Part shown: positions 1 to 8,325 of the stretch, piece after piece
Numbering within the stretch: position 1 is the stretch's first letter
Layout of the letters: each line of letters begins with the position of its first letter
DNA from: Beijerinckiaceae bacterium
Lineage (GTDB): Bacteria > Pseudomonadota > Alphaproteobacteria > Rhizobiales > Beijerinckiaceae
NCBI GenBank assembly: GCA_947478405.1
Contig: CANJVX010000019.1
Span: forward strand, 1 to 53,207
DNA length: 53,207 bases
Direction of reading: 5' to 3'
Notes under the pieces: generated by a model
Told to the model about the DNA's origin: nothing
Database searches by the model: none
The model's input: the letters and a program-made list of their open reading frames with translations, nothing else
Program-made: the position numbers and the translations under genes

Positions 1-277
1 CGTGGGTATGGAACGCCTTCAGCCGCGCCAGGAACGGCGTGTCGAATTCGGTGGGCGTCGGCGCTTCGCCGGTGATGAACATCAGCACATCGCGATCTGG
101 CAAATCCATCAGGCTCTCGAATTGATCAAGCTCAACATCCGAGAGTTTGGCCATTTCAGCATCGGCAAACTTCCCATAGAGGATATCCATTTCACGCATG
201 CCGCGATGCCAGGCGCGGTAAAAGGCGCGGCGGCGGCGGTCATCGAGACCAGCGCTGGAGATCGTGGATTCGGTCAC
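1..277 (-). CDS. sdhE: SdhE, FAD assembly factor for succinate dehydrogenase (partial, C-terminus outside window)
   Basis: SdhE (YgfY/Sdh5/DUF339 family) is a small cytoplasmic protein that helps attach FAD covalently to the flavoprotein subunit of succinate dehydrogenase. I translated the reverse strand by hand. The protein starts T-E-S-T-I-S-S-A-G-L-D-D-R-R-R and carries the family hallmark R-G-M-R-E-M-D-I-L near residue 27, where RGxxE is the functional motif. It continues through an acidic helical region and runs off the left edge after 92 codons, close to the family's usual 85-100 residues. The start is the GTG at 277, preceded by AGGA eight bases upstream; no in-frame ATG lies nearby. 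It is divergent from recG with about 113 bp between them, a pairing I recall from other Hyphomicrobiales. Confidence 0.9.
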   Translation of the reverse strand, partial: MTESTISSAGLDDRRRRAFYRAWHRGMREMDILYGKFADAEMAKLSDVELDQFESLMDLPDRDVLMFITGEAPTPTEFDTPFLARLKAFHTH

Positions 278-390
278 GGGCAAAATCCTCAAAATGATGA
301 CAGCGCCGGACGGCCCTGCCACCCTGCGTTCGCCCCTATATAGAGCAGGCGCTTGCACCTGTCAGGGGGTCGGCTAAAGCTAGAGGTGAA

Positions 391-2496
391 ATGCGCCCTG
401 ATATCCTCAATCCGCTCTTTGCCCCTTTGGCAGCCCTGCCCGGTGTTGGCCCCAAAACCTCGAAACTCTTCGAGCGCGCTTTGGCGACACCGCATGGCGG
501 CGAGGCGCGCGTGGCTGACTTGCTCTTCCATCTGCCCCATTCGGGTATTGATCGGCGCGCGCGCCCCAAGATCATGGAGGCGCCGCGCGACCAGATCGTG
601 TTGCTCGAAGTCACCGTGGTCGAACATCGCCCCCCCCCTAATACGCGGGCAAAAGTCCCCTATCGCGTGGTGGTGGAAGATGACACGGGAGATCTGGCGC
701 TCGTCTTCTTTCTGGCCAACCACCAATGGATCGAGCGCTCGCTACCGCTGGGCGCCAAGCGCTGGGTATCGGGCAAGCTTGAATTGTGGGATGGCCATTT
801 GCAAATGGTCCATCCCGACAAAGTGCTGGATGAAGCAGCGCTGGCCAAACTGCCACCCGTCGAGCCCGTCTATGGATTGACCGAAGGCCTGACGCAGCGC
901 GCTGTGCAAAAAGCCACCGAAGGCGCTTTGGCAAAAATCCCCGATCTGCCGGAATGGATTGATCCGCCGCTGGTCGCCCAACGGCGCTGGCCGACATTTC
1001 ATGATGCGCTGGAGCAGGTGCATCGTCCGCAGGGACCTGAGATTTTCGATCCGCAAAATCCAGCGCGTTTGCGGCTGGCATATGATGAATTGCTGGCAAG
1101 TCAGGTTGCTCTTGGCCTTGTGCGCGCGCGCATGAAAAAACAAGGCGGGCGCGCGAGCCTGGGCACTGGAAAAATTGCTGACCAAATTCTCGCGTCCCTG
1201 CCCTTCTCGCTGACGGGCGCACAGATCGAGGCGCTGAAAGAGATCCGCGCCGATATGGCCTCAAACGAGCGCATGTTGCGCCTTGTGCAGGGTGATGTGG
1301 GTTCCGGCAAGACCCTAGTCGCGCTTCTGGCTATGGCGACCATGGTAGAAGCCGGTCGCCAGGCCGCCATGATGGCGCCAACAGAAATTCTCGCCCGCCA
1401 GCATTACGAGCGCATGCTGCCGCTGTGCGAAGCCGCGCGCGTGAAACTCGCGATCCTGACCGGGCGCGACAAGGCCGCCGAGCGTAAGAAAACGCTGGCT
1501 GCGCTGGAGGCCGGCGACATCGACGTGGTGATCGGCACCCATGCTCTTTTTCAGGAGACAGTCGCTTTCCGCGATCTGGGACTGGCCGTCGTGGACGAGC
1601 AGCATCGCTTTGGCGTGCATCAGCGCCTCGCATTGGGCTCCAAAGGCGAGGCTGTCGACATTCTGGTCATGACGGCCACGCCCATTCCGCGGACATTGGT
1701 GCTGACTTATTTTGGCGACATGGATGTGTCCATGTTGCGGGAAAAGCCTGCGGGCCGTCAGCCCATCGACACGCGCGCGCTACCAATTGAGCGCCTCGAC
1801 GAAGTTGTCGCGGGGATCGGTCGGGCTATTCAAAAAGGCGCCCGCGCCTATTGGGTCTGCCCGCTGGTCGAGGAAAACGAGGATCTCGATCTGGCAGCAG
1901 CGACCGAGCGCGCAGACGTCTTGAGGCAGTTCTTTGGGGACCATGTCGGCCTGGTACATGGGCAAATGAAAGGCGCCGACAAAGATGCTGCGATGGAGGC
2001 ATTCCAGCGCGGCGTGACAAAAATTCTGGTCGCGACAACGGTGATCGAAGTCGGCGTCGATGTGCCGGAAGCCACCATTATGGTGATCGAACATGCCGAG
2101 CGTTTCGGCCTGTCTCAATTGCACCAATTGCGCGGACGCGTGGGGCGTGGTTCGGGGCGATCAACATGCCTTCTGCTATATAAAACCCCTCTTGGCGAAG
2201 TCGCAGAAGCACGCATCACCATCATGCGCGAAACGGAAGATGGCTTTCGTATCGCCGAGGAAGATCTGAAACTGCGCGGGGAAGGCGAAGTGCTAGGCAC
2301 CCGCCAATCCGGCACACCGGGCTTTCGGTTGGCCAGCCTCGACGTGCATAGTGCGCTTCTGCCGGTGGCCCGCGATGATGCGCGCATGATTGTCGACAAA
2401 GACCCCGATCTCTCGAGCGGACGCGGGCAGGCCGTGCGGGCTTTGCTGTATTTATTCGGCCGCGATGAAGCGGTAAAATTGCTCAGGGCGGGCTAG
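391..2496 (+). CDS. recG: ATP-dependent DNA helicase RecG
   Basis: RecG is a superfamily 2 DNA translocase that remodels stalled replication forks and Holliday junctions. The 701-residue product has full family length. An N-terminal helix-hairpin-helix-like segment (L-P-G-V-G-P-K-T near 16-23) leads into the wedge/OB domain around 60-160. The helicase core follows: Walker A G-D-V-G-S-G-K-T at about 301-308, a DEQH box at about 402-405, the M-T-A-T-P-I-P-R motif III region, and R-G-R-V-G-R (motif VI) in the second RecA-like domain. The start ATG at 391 follows AGAGGTG at good spacing. It converges on the DUF502 gene with 47 bp between the stops. Confidence 0.97.
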   Translation: MRPDILNPLFAPLAALPGVGPKTSKLFERALATPHGGEARVADLLFHLPHSGIDRRARPKIMEAPRDQIVLLEVTVVEHRPPPNTRAKVPYRVVVEDDTGDLALVFFLANHQWIERSLPLGAKRWVSGKLELWDGHLQMVHPDKVLDEAALAKLPPVEPVYGLTEGLTQRAVQKATEGALAKIPDLPEWIDPPLVAQRRWPTFHDALEQVHRPQGPEIFDPQNPARLRLAYDELLASQVALGLVRARMKKQGGRASLGTGKIADQILASLPFSLTGAQIEALKEIRADMASNERMLRLVQGDVGSGKTLVALLAMATMVEAGRQAAMMAPTEILARQHYERMLPLCEAARVKLAILTGRDKAAERKKTLAALEAGDIDVVIGTHALFQETVAFRDLGLAVVDEQHRFGVHQRLALGSKGEAVDILVMTATPIPRTLVLTYFGDMDVSMLREKPAGRQPIDTRALPIERLDEVVAGIGRAIQKGARAYWVCPLVEENEDLDLAAATERADVLRQFFGDHVGLVHGQMKGADKDAAMEAFQRGVTKILVATTVIEVGVDVPEATIMVIEHAERFGLSQLHQLRGRVGRGSGRSTCLLLYKTPLGEVAEARITIMRETEDGFRIAEEDLKLRGEGEVLGTRQSGTPGFRLASLDVHSALLPVARDDARMIVDKDPDLSSGRGQAVRALLYLFGRDEAVKLLRAG

Positions 2497-2543
2497 ACAT
2501 TTATTGCGCGCACAAAGGCGCTATGCTCGCAATCATGACGGAC

Positions 2544-3266
2544 TTACGACACGGTTTTTCCCGACACCTTCGCTGCCTTCATCTCTTCGGCCATAGCACT
2601 GAGCGCTGCCTGTACCTCTGGCTGGATCAGCCCAGCTGACATGATCAGCTTGGCAGCATCATCAGGTGTCATCGGAATTTCGATCACATCCTTCACGGGC
2701 AAGAAAAAATAAAAACCTGTCGTCGGATTTGGCGTGCATGGCAAAAAGACCGACACATGCTCGCCCGCAGGCAGCGCATCGCTGAGCGATGCGGCAGGGG
2801 GTGCTGAAATGAAGACAATCGTCCACATTCCGGGCGCTGGAAATTGTACGAGACCAACCTTGCGGAAGCTCGTGCCTGATTGCGAGAAGATCGTCTCGAA
2901 AATCTGCTTCACGCTTTTATACAAGCCACGCACAACCGGCATGTGGTCAAGCATAGCTTCACCAATACGGATCAAAGCGCGGCCGGCAAAATTTGCGGCC
3001 AGAAAGCCCAGAAGAGTCAGCCCAAGAAAGGCGACTACAACGCCGATGCCCGGAATATGAAAATGTGTATAGGCGTCTGGCGACAGAAAGGGCGGCATCA
3101 GCGGCTTCACCCAATTATCAACGGTATCGACAAACCACCAGACCAGCCAGATCGTCACGGTCAGGGGTCCGGTGATGATCAGACCCGTGAAAAACCACGC
3201 GCGCACCAGCGCCCCGAAGCTGGGCCGATGCACCGCTTCGACATTTGGAAATTCAATCTGGTTCAT
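2544..3266 (-). CDS. DUF502 family membrane protein
   Basis: This 240-residue protein matches the DUF502 family of inner-membrane proteins, whose function is unknown. Two hydrophobic stretches are visible, at about 22-50 (a strongly hydrophobic segment ending W-L-V-W-W-F-V) and about 77-95 (V-V-V-A-F-L-G-L-T-L-L-G-F-L-A), followed by a soluble C-terminal part rich in P and G. The segment R-G-L-Y-K-S-V-K-Q-I-F near 137 is a typical family signature. It lies 46 bp downstream of glmS on the same strand and is probably the last gene of a glmU-glmS-DUF502 operon. This neighbourhood is recurrent in alphaproteobacteria, but no link to amino-sugar synthesis has been shown to my knowledge. Confidence 0.88.
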   Translation of the reverse strand: MNQIEFPNVEAVHRPSFGALVRAWFFTGLIITGPLTVTIWLVWWFVDTVDNWVKPLMPPFLSPDAYTHFHIPGIGVVVAFLGLTLLGFLAANFAGRALIRIGEAMLDHMPVVRGLYKSVKQIFETIFSQSGTSFRKVGLVQFPAPGMWTIVFISAPPAASLSDALPAGEHVSVFLPCTPNPTTGFYFFLPVKDVIEIPMTPDDAAKLIMSAGLIQPEVQAALSAMAEEMKAAKVSGKTVS

Positions 3267-3312
3267 GTTTCGCCCGTCAAGCGCACAGAAAATAACGGCG
3301 CTACGGCCTAAT

Positions 3313-5139
3313 CTATTCCACCGTCACGCTTTTGGCGAGGTTTCTTGGCTGGTCCACGTCCTTACCCATCACCACAGCTGTGTGATAAGCGAGCATTTGA
3401 ACGGGCACGGCATAGGGAATAGCTGCAAAATCGGGCGCCATTTCGGGCATGATGATGGCGCGGAAGAAATTCACCGCCGATTCATGCTGGGCCCTCTGGT
3501 CGCCGATCAAGATGATGTTACCACCCCGCGCCGCCACTTCCTGCATGTTGGACACGGTCTTTTCGAACACGCTGTCGAAGGGCGCCAGAACAATCACCGG
3601 CATTTTTTCATCAATCAGCGCGATCGGCCCGTGTTTCAGCTCACCCGCAGCATAGCCTTCGGCATGGATATAGGAAATTTCCTTGAGCTTCAGGGCGCCT
3701 TCGAGTGCCAGCGGATAATTGGTCCCGCGGCCGAGATAGAGAACATCCGTCGCCTTGGCGAGATCGCGGGCAAGCGATTCAATCTGGGGTTCAAGCTTCA
3801 CGGCCTCTGCCATAAGGCCAGGGGTGGCCATCAATTCCGTGACCAACGCCTGTTCGCGGGCTTGGTCCAGCGCGCCACGTGCGCGGCCAAAGGCAACGGC
3901 CAGACCAGCAAGAACGGCCAATTGGCAGGTGAAAGCTTTGGTTGAAGCCACACCGATTTCAGGGCCTGCCAAAGTCGGCGCCACAACATCGCTCTCGCGC
4001 GCAATGGTCGAGGTGGGCACATTGACCACGCAGAGAATGTGCTGACCCTGCTCTTTGGCGTAGCGCAAGCATGCCAGCGTGTCAGCCGTCTCACCCGATT
4101 GCGAAATAACAATCATCAGGCCATTTTGAGGCAGAGGCGCATCGCGATAACGAAATTCACTGGCCACATCAATTTCAACCGGCAAGCGCGCATAGCGCTC
4201 AAACCAATATTTGGCGACAAGCCCTGCATAATAGGCTGTGCCGCAGGCTGAAATGGTGATGCGCGAGAGTTTCTGCACATCAAAAGGCAGATCGAAAGGC
4301 AAGCGCACAGCCCCGGCAGACATGTCGAGATAATGCGCCAATGTGCGCCCGACAACCTCCGGCTGTTCGTGGATTTCCTTGGCCATGAAATGACGATGAT
4401 TGCCTTTGTCGACCAAAAAAGCAGAGGCTTGCGTCTTCACTTTGGCGCGCCGCACTGGCCGTCCGTGCATGTCATGAAAGTCAGCGCTTTTGGGGGTCAG
4501 CACCACCCAATCGCCATCATCGAGATAAGTGATCGTGTCGGTGAAAGGGGCGAGCGCCAGCGCATCAGAGCCCAGATACATTTCACCATCGCCATAACCA
4601 ACCGCGAGAGGCGCACCTTGCCGCGCGCCAATCAGAAGATCATTGGCGCCCTCGAAAATAAATGCGAGCGCAAAAGCCCCACGCAATTTCGGCAGAGCCG
4701 CAGCCACAGCTTCGCGCGGCCCATGGCCCTTCATCATTTCATCAGTGACAAGATGAGCGACCGTCTCCGTATCTGTCTCGGTGACAAAAACATGACCCTT
4801 GACTGTCAGCTCCTCACGTAGCTCACGGAAATTTTCGATTATCCCGTTATGCACAACAGCCACTTTGGACGTGGCATGGGGATGGGCATTATTTTCTGTC
4901 GGGCGGCCATGTGTTGCCCAACGCGTATGACCGATGCCGACTGTGCCGGTGAGCGGCGAGGAGGCCAGTTTTGCGGCCAGATTCTTCAGCTTGCCTTCGG
5001 CACGCACACGAGTGAGGCGGCCATTTTCGAGTGTTGCAACACCGGCGGAATCATAGCCGCGATATTCGAGGCGGCGCAAAGATTCCACGATCTCGCCAGC
5101 TACAGGTGAAGCGCCAACAATCCCGACAATTCCGCACAT
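3313..5139 (-). CDS. glmS: Glutamine--fructose-6-phosphate aminotransferase (isomerizing)
   Basis: GlmS makes glucosamine 6-phosphate from fructose 6-phosphate and glutamine, the first committed step to UDP-GlcNAc for peptidoglycan and lipopolysaccharide. The protein has 608 residues, the usual length. The start is set by chemistry: the mature enzyme needs Cys1 as its nucleophile, and the ATG at 5139 gives M-C-G-I-V-G-I-V-G. A longer frame upstream would bury that cysteine. The N-terminal half is the class II glutaminase domain (H-T-R-W-A-T-H-G, then H-N-G-I-I-E-N). The C-terminal half has two SIS domains and ends in the conserved L-A-K-S-V-T-V-E. It follows glmU by 86 bp on the same strand. 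I see no glmS ribozyme, which is expected outside Gram-positives. Confidence 0.97.
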   Translation of the reverse strand: MCGIVGIVGASPVAGEIVESLRRLEYRGYDSAGVATLENGRLTRVRAEGKLKNLAAKLASSPLTGTVGIGHTRWATHGRPTENNAHPHATSKVAVVHNGIIENFRELREELTVKGHVFVTETDTETVAHLVTDEMMKGHGPREAVAAALPKLRGAFALAFIFEGANDLLIGARQGAPLAVGYGDGEMYLGSDALALAPFTDTITYLDDGDWVVLTPKSADFHDMHGRPVRRAKVKTQASAFLVDKGNHRHFMAKEIHEQPEVVGRTLAHYLDMSAGAVRLPFDLPFDVQKLSRITISACGTAYYAGLVAKYWFERYARLPVEIDVASEFRYRDAPLPQNGLMIVISQSGETADTLACLRYAKEQGQHILCVVNVPTSTIARESDVVAPTLAGPEIGVASTKAFTCQLAVLAGLAVAFGRARGALDQAREQALVTELMATPGLMAEAVKLEPQIESLARDLAKATDVLYLGRGTNYPLALEGALKLKEISYIHAEGYAAGELKHGPIALIDEKMPVIVLAPFDSVFEKTVSNMQEVAARGGNIILIGDQRAQHESAVNFFRAIIMPEMAPDFAAIPYAVPVQMLAYHTAVVMGKDVDQPRNLAKSVTVE

Positions 5140-5174
5140 CTTCAACAAAACTCCGATTGCAGTCGTCTTGCTAT

Positions 5175-5222
5175 CCCTCGACCCTGAGGGGCTCAAGACA
5201 CTTTGCGTAACAGATCGTTACG
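5175..5222 (-). other. Two small inverted repeats in the glmU-glmS intercistronic gap
   Basis: The 86-bp gap between glmU and glmS holds two short dyads: CGTAAC-N5-GTTACG (5206-5222), starting four bases past the glmU stop, and CCCTC-N6-GAGGG (5175-5190). Neither has a T-run. They may be weak RNA hairpins that stabilise or process the message, or chance. No function can be assigned from sequence. Confidence 0.25.
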
Positions 5223-5225
5223 TCT

Positions 5226-6584
5226 TTACGGGCGTTTCTTCAGGCGCCCCGCCATAGCTGTGCGAAAACGCGCCGCCCAGCCTGGCTTTTCGCTTTGCAG
5301 GGCACGCGCGAGAGCCAGAGAACCAGCTGGAACGTCCTGGGTGATCACCGAACCTGATCCGATATAGGCGCCCTCACCGATTTTGACCGGCGCGACGAGG
5401 GAGGAATTGGAGCCAACAAAAGCGCCGGCACCGATCTCCGTCCTGAATTTATTGAACCCGTCGTAATTGCAGGTGATTGTGCCTGCACCAATATTGGCCT
5501 CTGCTCCGATGGATGCGTCGCCAATATAAGTGAGGTGACTGATTTTCGCGCCTTCACCCACTTGCGCGGATTTGATCTCGACGAAATTACCAACCTTGGC
5601 ACCACGCCCAAGATCAGTGCCCGGGCGCAACCGCGCGAAAGGACCAACGCTCGCACCAGAGCGCACATGCGCGCCTTCCAGATGCGAAAAGCCATGTATC
5701 ACAGCGCCATCTTCAATCGTGCAGCCACGCGCAAAAATAACATTGGGCTCGATGAGAACATCGCGGCCGATTTTTGTATCATGTGAAAAGAACACCGTTT
5801 CCGGTGCGATCAAGGTTGCGCCCTCGCGCATGGCCTGTTCGCGCTTGCGGCTCTGAAACACAGCCTCCGCTGCCGCCAGCTGCACGCGATCATTCACGCC
5901 CATCACTTCATGCGCGCTGGCCAGCACATGTACGGCTTTCAAACCGGCCTTGCGGGCGGCCTCAACCGCATCTGTCAGGTAAAATTCCTTCTGCACATTG
6001 TCATTGCCGATGGCCTCCAGAAGAGCCAAGGCATGCTGGCCCGAAAGCGCCATCAGGCCCGCATTGCACAGACCCACCCGGCGCTCGTCCTCGCTGGCAT
6101 CCTTATGCTCACGAATGGCCACCAGCTCGCCCTTGACGACGAGCAAACGTCCATAGCCTGTGGCATCGGCGGGTTCGAAGCCCAGTGCTGCCAGCGCCGC
6201 CCCGTCGGCTAGAGCGCCCCTCAGACGGGACAATGTAGCGGGCGTGACCAGCGGCGTGTCGGCAAAAAGCACGAGCACATCATCGGCACCGGCCGCCAGA
6301 GCGGCTTTGGCCGCCAACACCGCATGCGCAGTGCCAAGTCGTTCTTGCTGCACGAAAATCTGCGCTGCAGGCGCGACCTTGCGCGCAGCAGCCGCGACCT
6401 CATCACGCCCCGGCCCGACAACCACGGCGACCGAATGGGCGCCTGCCCCCCCCACAGCATCAAGCACATGGGCCAGCATCGGCTGGCCACCAACCTCATG
6501 CAGGACCTTGGGTTGGGCTGATTTCATGCGCGTGCCCTCACCGGCGGCAAGAACTATGGCAAGGCAGTTACGGGTCGGGCTCAT
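5226..6584 (-). CDS. glmU: Bifunctional UDP-GlcNAc pyrophosphorylase / glucosamine-1-P acetyltransferase
   Basis: GlmU acetylates glucosamine 1-phosphate and then couples it to UTP, completing UDP-GlcNAc synthesis in the cytoplasm. The 452-residue protein matches the family length of about 455. The N-terminal uridyltransferase domain opens with L-A-A-G-E-G-T-R-M at about 12-20. The C-terminal half is a left-handed beta-helix of hexapeptide repeats ([12 protein letters not shown] and neighbours). I chose the ATG at 6584 because GGAG sits seven bases upstream. A frame opening at a GTG at 6632 would add 16 residues with no family counterpart. It is the first gene of the leftward glmU-glmS-DUF502 set and is divergent from opgG. 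Confidence 0.96.
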   Translation of the reverse strand: MSPTRNCLAIVLAAGEGTRMKSAQPKVLHEVGGQPMLAHVLDAVGGAGAHSVAVVVGPGRDEVAAAARKVAPAAQIFVQQERLGTAHAVLAAKAALAAGADDVLVLFADTPLVTPATLSRLRGALADGAALAALGFEPADATGYGRLLVVKGELVAIREHKDASEDERRVGLCNAGLMALSGQHALALLEAIGNDNVQKEFYLTDAVEAARKAGLKAVHVLASAHEVMGVNDRVQLAAAEAVFQSRKREQAMREGATLIAPETVFFSHDTKIGRDVLIEPNVIFARGCTIEDGAVIHGFSHLEGAHVRSGASVGPFARLRPGTDLGRGAKVGNFVEIKSAQVGEGAKISHLTYIGDASIGAEANIGAGTITCNYDGFNKFRTEIGAGAFVGSNSSLVAPVKIGEGAYIGSGSVITQDVPAGSLALARALQSEKPGWAARFRTAMAGRLKKRP

Positions 6585-6774
6585 CCCTAGGCTCCGGTCA
6601 GGTGGTCGAAGAAAAGACTTCCTCGAAGGCACGTTGGGGGTTCAGCGTAAACACATCATGAATCATTCGTGTTTATAAAATGCGGCTCGCGAAATGGCAT
6701 TTTTGCGATTAGATAGGAAAGGCGCGTCCCCGAGTATTCGGGCGCTCCTGCGTAGCGGAGCCAAAACCGAGCCC

Positions 6775-8325
6775 ATGTTGAAGCGTAGGGACCTGCTCAA
6801 AATCGCCGCCGGCTCGTTTGCGGTCGCCTCGGCGCTCGGTCCCGAGCGCGCCTTGGCGCAAGCGCAAAACGGCGGCCCTGCGGAACCGACACCCGCCCAA
6901 TTCGATCCAGCTAGCATCGTCGATCTGGCCCGCAGCCTGTCCAAGAAGCCCTATCGAGCTCCCACCCTGCCCCTGCCCGAGGCTTTTTCGAATCTGACAC
7001 CCGAGGCCTATAGCAGCATTGGTTCGCGGCCAGAAAACCAGATCTGGGCCGCCGATAATACGGGCTTTGTGATCGAGCCGCTGCATCGCGGCTCGGTCTT
7101 TTCGGCGGCCATGTCCATCAACGTCATCGAAAATGGTTTTGAACGCCGCCTTGTTTATGCGCCCGACCTCTTCGAATTCGGCAAGATCACGCCGCCTGCC
7201 AATGCAGGAGATCTTGGCTTTTCGGGCATACGCCTGCTCGTGCCCTTCGAGGGTAACCTTCGCGAAGTCGCCATCTTTCAGGGCGCGAGCTTTTTCCGGG
7301 CACGCGCCAGCTACCAGCTGTTTGGCGCGATTGCGCGCGGCCTGTCGATCCGTACTGCCGATCCGCGCGGCGAAGAAACGCCTGCCTTCCGCGCACTTTG
7401 GATTGAAAAGCCCAATCTGGCCTCCAATGCGATTGTCATTCACGCGCTCTTGGATTCCGAAAGCGTCACGGGCGCTTATCGCTTCACGCTGCGGCCGGGC
7501 GATGCGACGATTATCGACACGGAATGCACGCTCTTCGCGCGCACAAATGTCGAGCATTACGGCATTGCCACAATGGCTGGCACTTATGTCTATGGCCCGC
7601 TCGACCGGCGCCGCGATGACATTCGCCCCTCGGTGCACGAGGTGCAGGGCCTGCAAATACTCAACGGCAATAATGAATGGGTATGGCGCCCTGTCGCCAA
7701 TCGCGAGACGCTGCAAGGCTCGGCCTTTGTGGACACAAATCCAAAAGGCTTCGGCTTCCTGCAACGCGACCGCGCCTTTGCCGCCTTTCAGGATGATGTC
7801 GCGCATTGGGAATGGCGCCCCTCGCTCTGGATCGAACCGATCGGTGACTGGGGCTCGGGCGAAGTCACACTCGTGGAAATTCCCTCAGAGTCGGAACTCA
7901 ACGACAATATGGTTGCCTATTGGCGGCCAAAAGCGCCGCTGATTGCGGGGGCGGAAGCGTCTTTCGCCTATCGGCAGTTCTGGTGCTGGCAAGCGCCCAA
8001 CCGCCCGCCTCTGGCGCAGGTGGCAGTCTCCCGCTCGGGACGGGCAACCGGTGGACCCGCGGGCGGAAAGCGCCGTCGTTTTCTGGTCGATTTTTCGGGC
8101 GATATTTTCGCCGACCCGCAACGCGCGTCCGAGATCAACCCGAATTTGACCGCAGCCCCCGGTACACTTTCCAATCTGCGCACATTCCTCGATAAGGACC
8201 GCAAGAGCATGCGCGTCGTCTTCGACATGGATGCCGGCAATGACACTTTGAGCGAATTGCGTCTTGTGCTCGAAGCGCAAGGCAAGCCGATCAGCGAAAC
8301 CTGGCTTTATCGATGGACACCCTGA
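6775..8325 (+). CDS. opgG: Periplasmic glucan biosynthesis protein, OpgG/OpgD (MdoG) family
   Basis: The protein belongs to the OpgG/OpgD family, periplasmic proteins that shape the backbone of osmoregulated periplasmic glucans made by OpgH. From the ATG at 6775 it has 516 residues and opens with a Tat signal, K-R-R-D-L-L-K followed by a hydrophobic stretch and A-L-A-Q-A. A Tat signal is more typical of OpgD than of Sec-exported OpgG. The MdoG fold covers the rest, including R-R-L-V-Y-A-P-D-L-F-E-F style segments and W-R-P-K-A-P-L near the C-terminal Ig-like domain. An in-frame ATG at 6694 would add 27 residues before the Tat motif, which I consider less likely. The end overlaps the opgH start by 13 bp. 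Confidence 0.9.
   Translation: MLKRRDLLKIAAGSFAVASALGPERALAQAQNGGPAEPTPAQFDPASIVDLARSLSKKPYRAPTLPLPEAFSNLTPEAYSSIGSRPENQIWAADNTGFVIEPLHRGSVFSAAMSINVIENGFERRLVYAPDLFEFGKITPPANAGDLGFSGIRLLVPFEGNLREVAIFQGASFFRARASYQLFGAIARGLSIRTADPRGEETPAFRALWIEKPNLASNAIVIHALLDSESVTGAYRFTLRPGDATIIDTECTLFARTNVEHYGIATMAGTYVYGPLDRRRDDIRPSVHEVQGLQILNGNNEWVWRPVANRETLQGSAFVDTNPKGFGFLQRDRAFAAFQDDVAHWEWRPSLWIEPIGDWGSGEVTLVEIPSESELNDNMVAYWRPKAPLIAGAEASFAYRQFWCWQAPNRPPLAQVAVSRSGRATGGPAGGKRRRFLVDFSGDIFADPQRASEINPNLTAAPGTLSNLRTFLDKDRKSMRVVFDMDAGNDTLSELRLVLEAQGKPISETWLYRWTP

Noticed and set aside
5140-5196. Longer GlmS start
   Set aside because: GlmS needs Cys directly after the initiator Met; the longer frame would place it internally.
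6672-6679. TATAAA as -10 box between glmU and opgG
   Set aside because: It reads as an AT-rich hexamer on both strands, but no convincing -35 lies at the proper distance on either.
6709-7806. 365-codon reverse-strand open frame opposite opgG
   Set aside because: It is an antisense shadow of a strongly supported OpgG-family gene, with no start context or domain.
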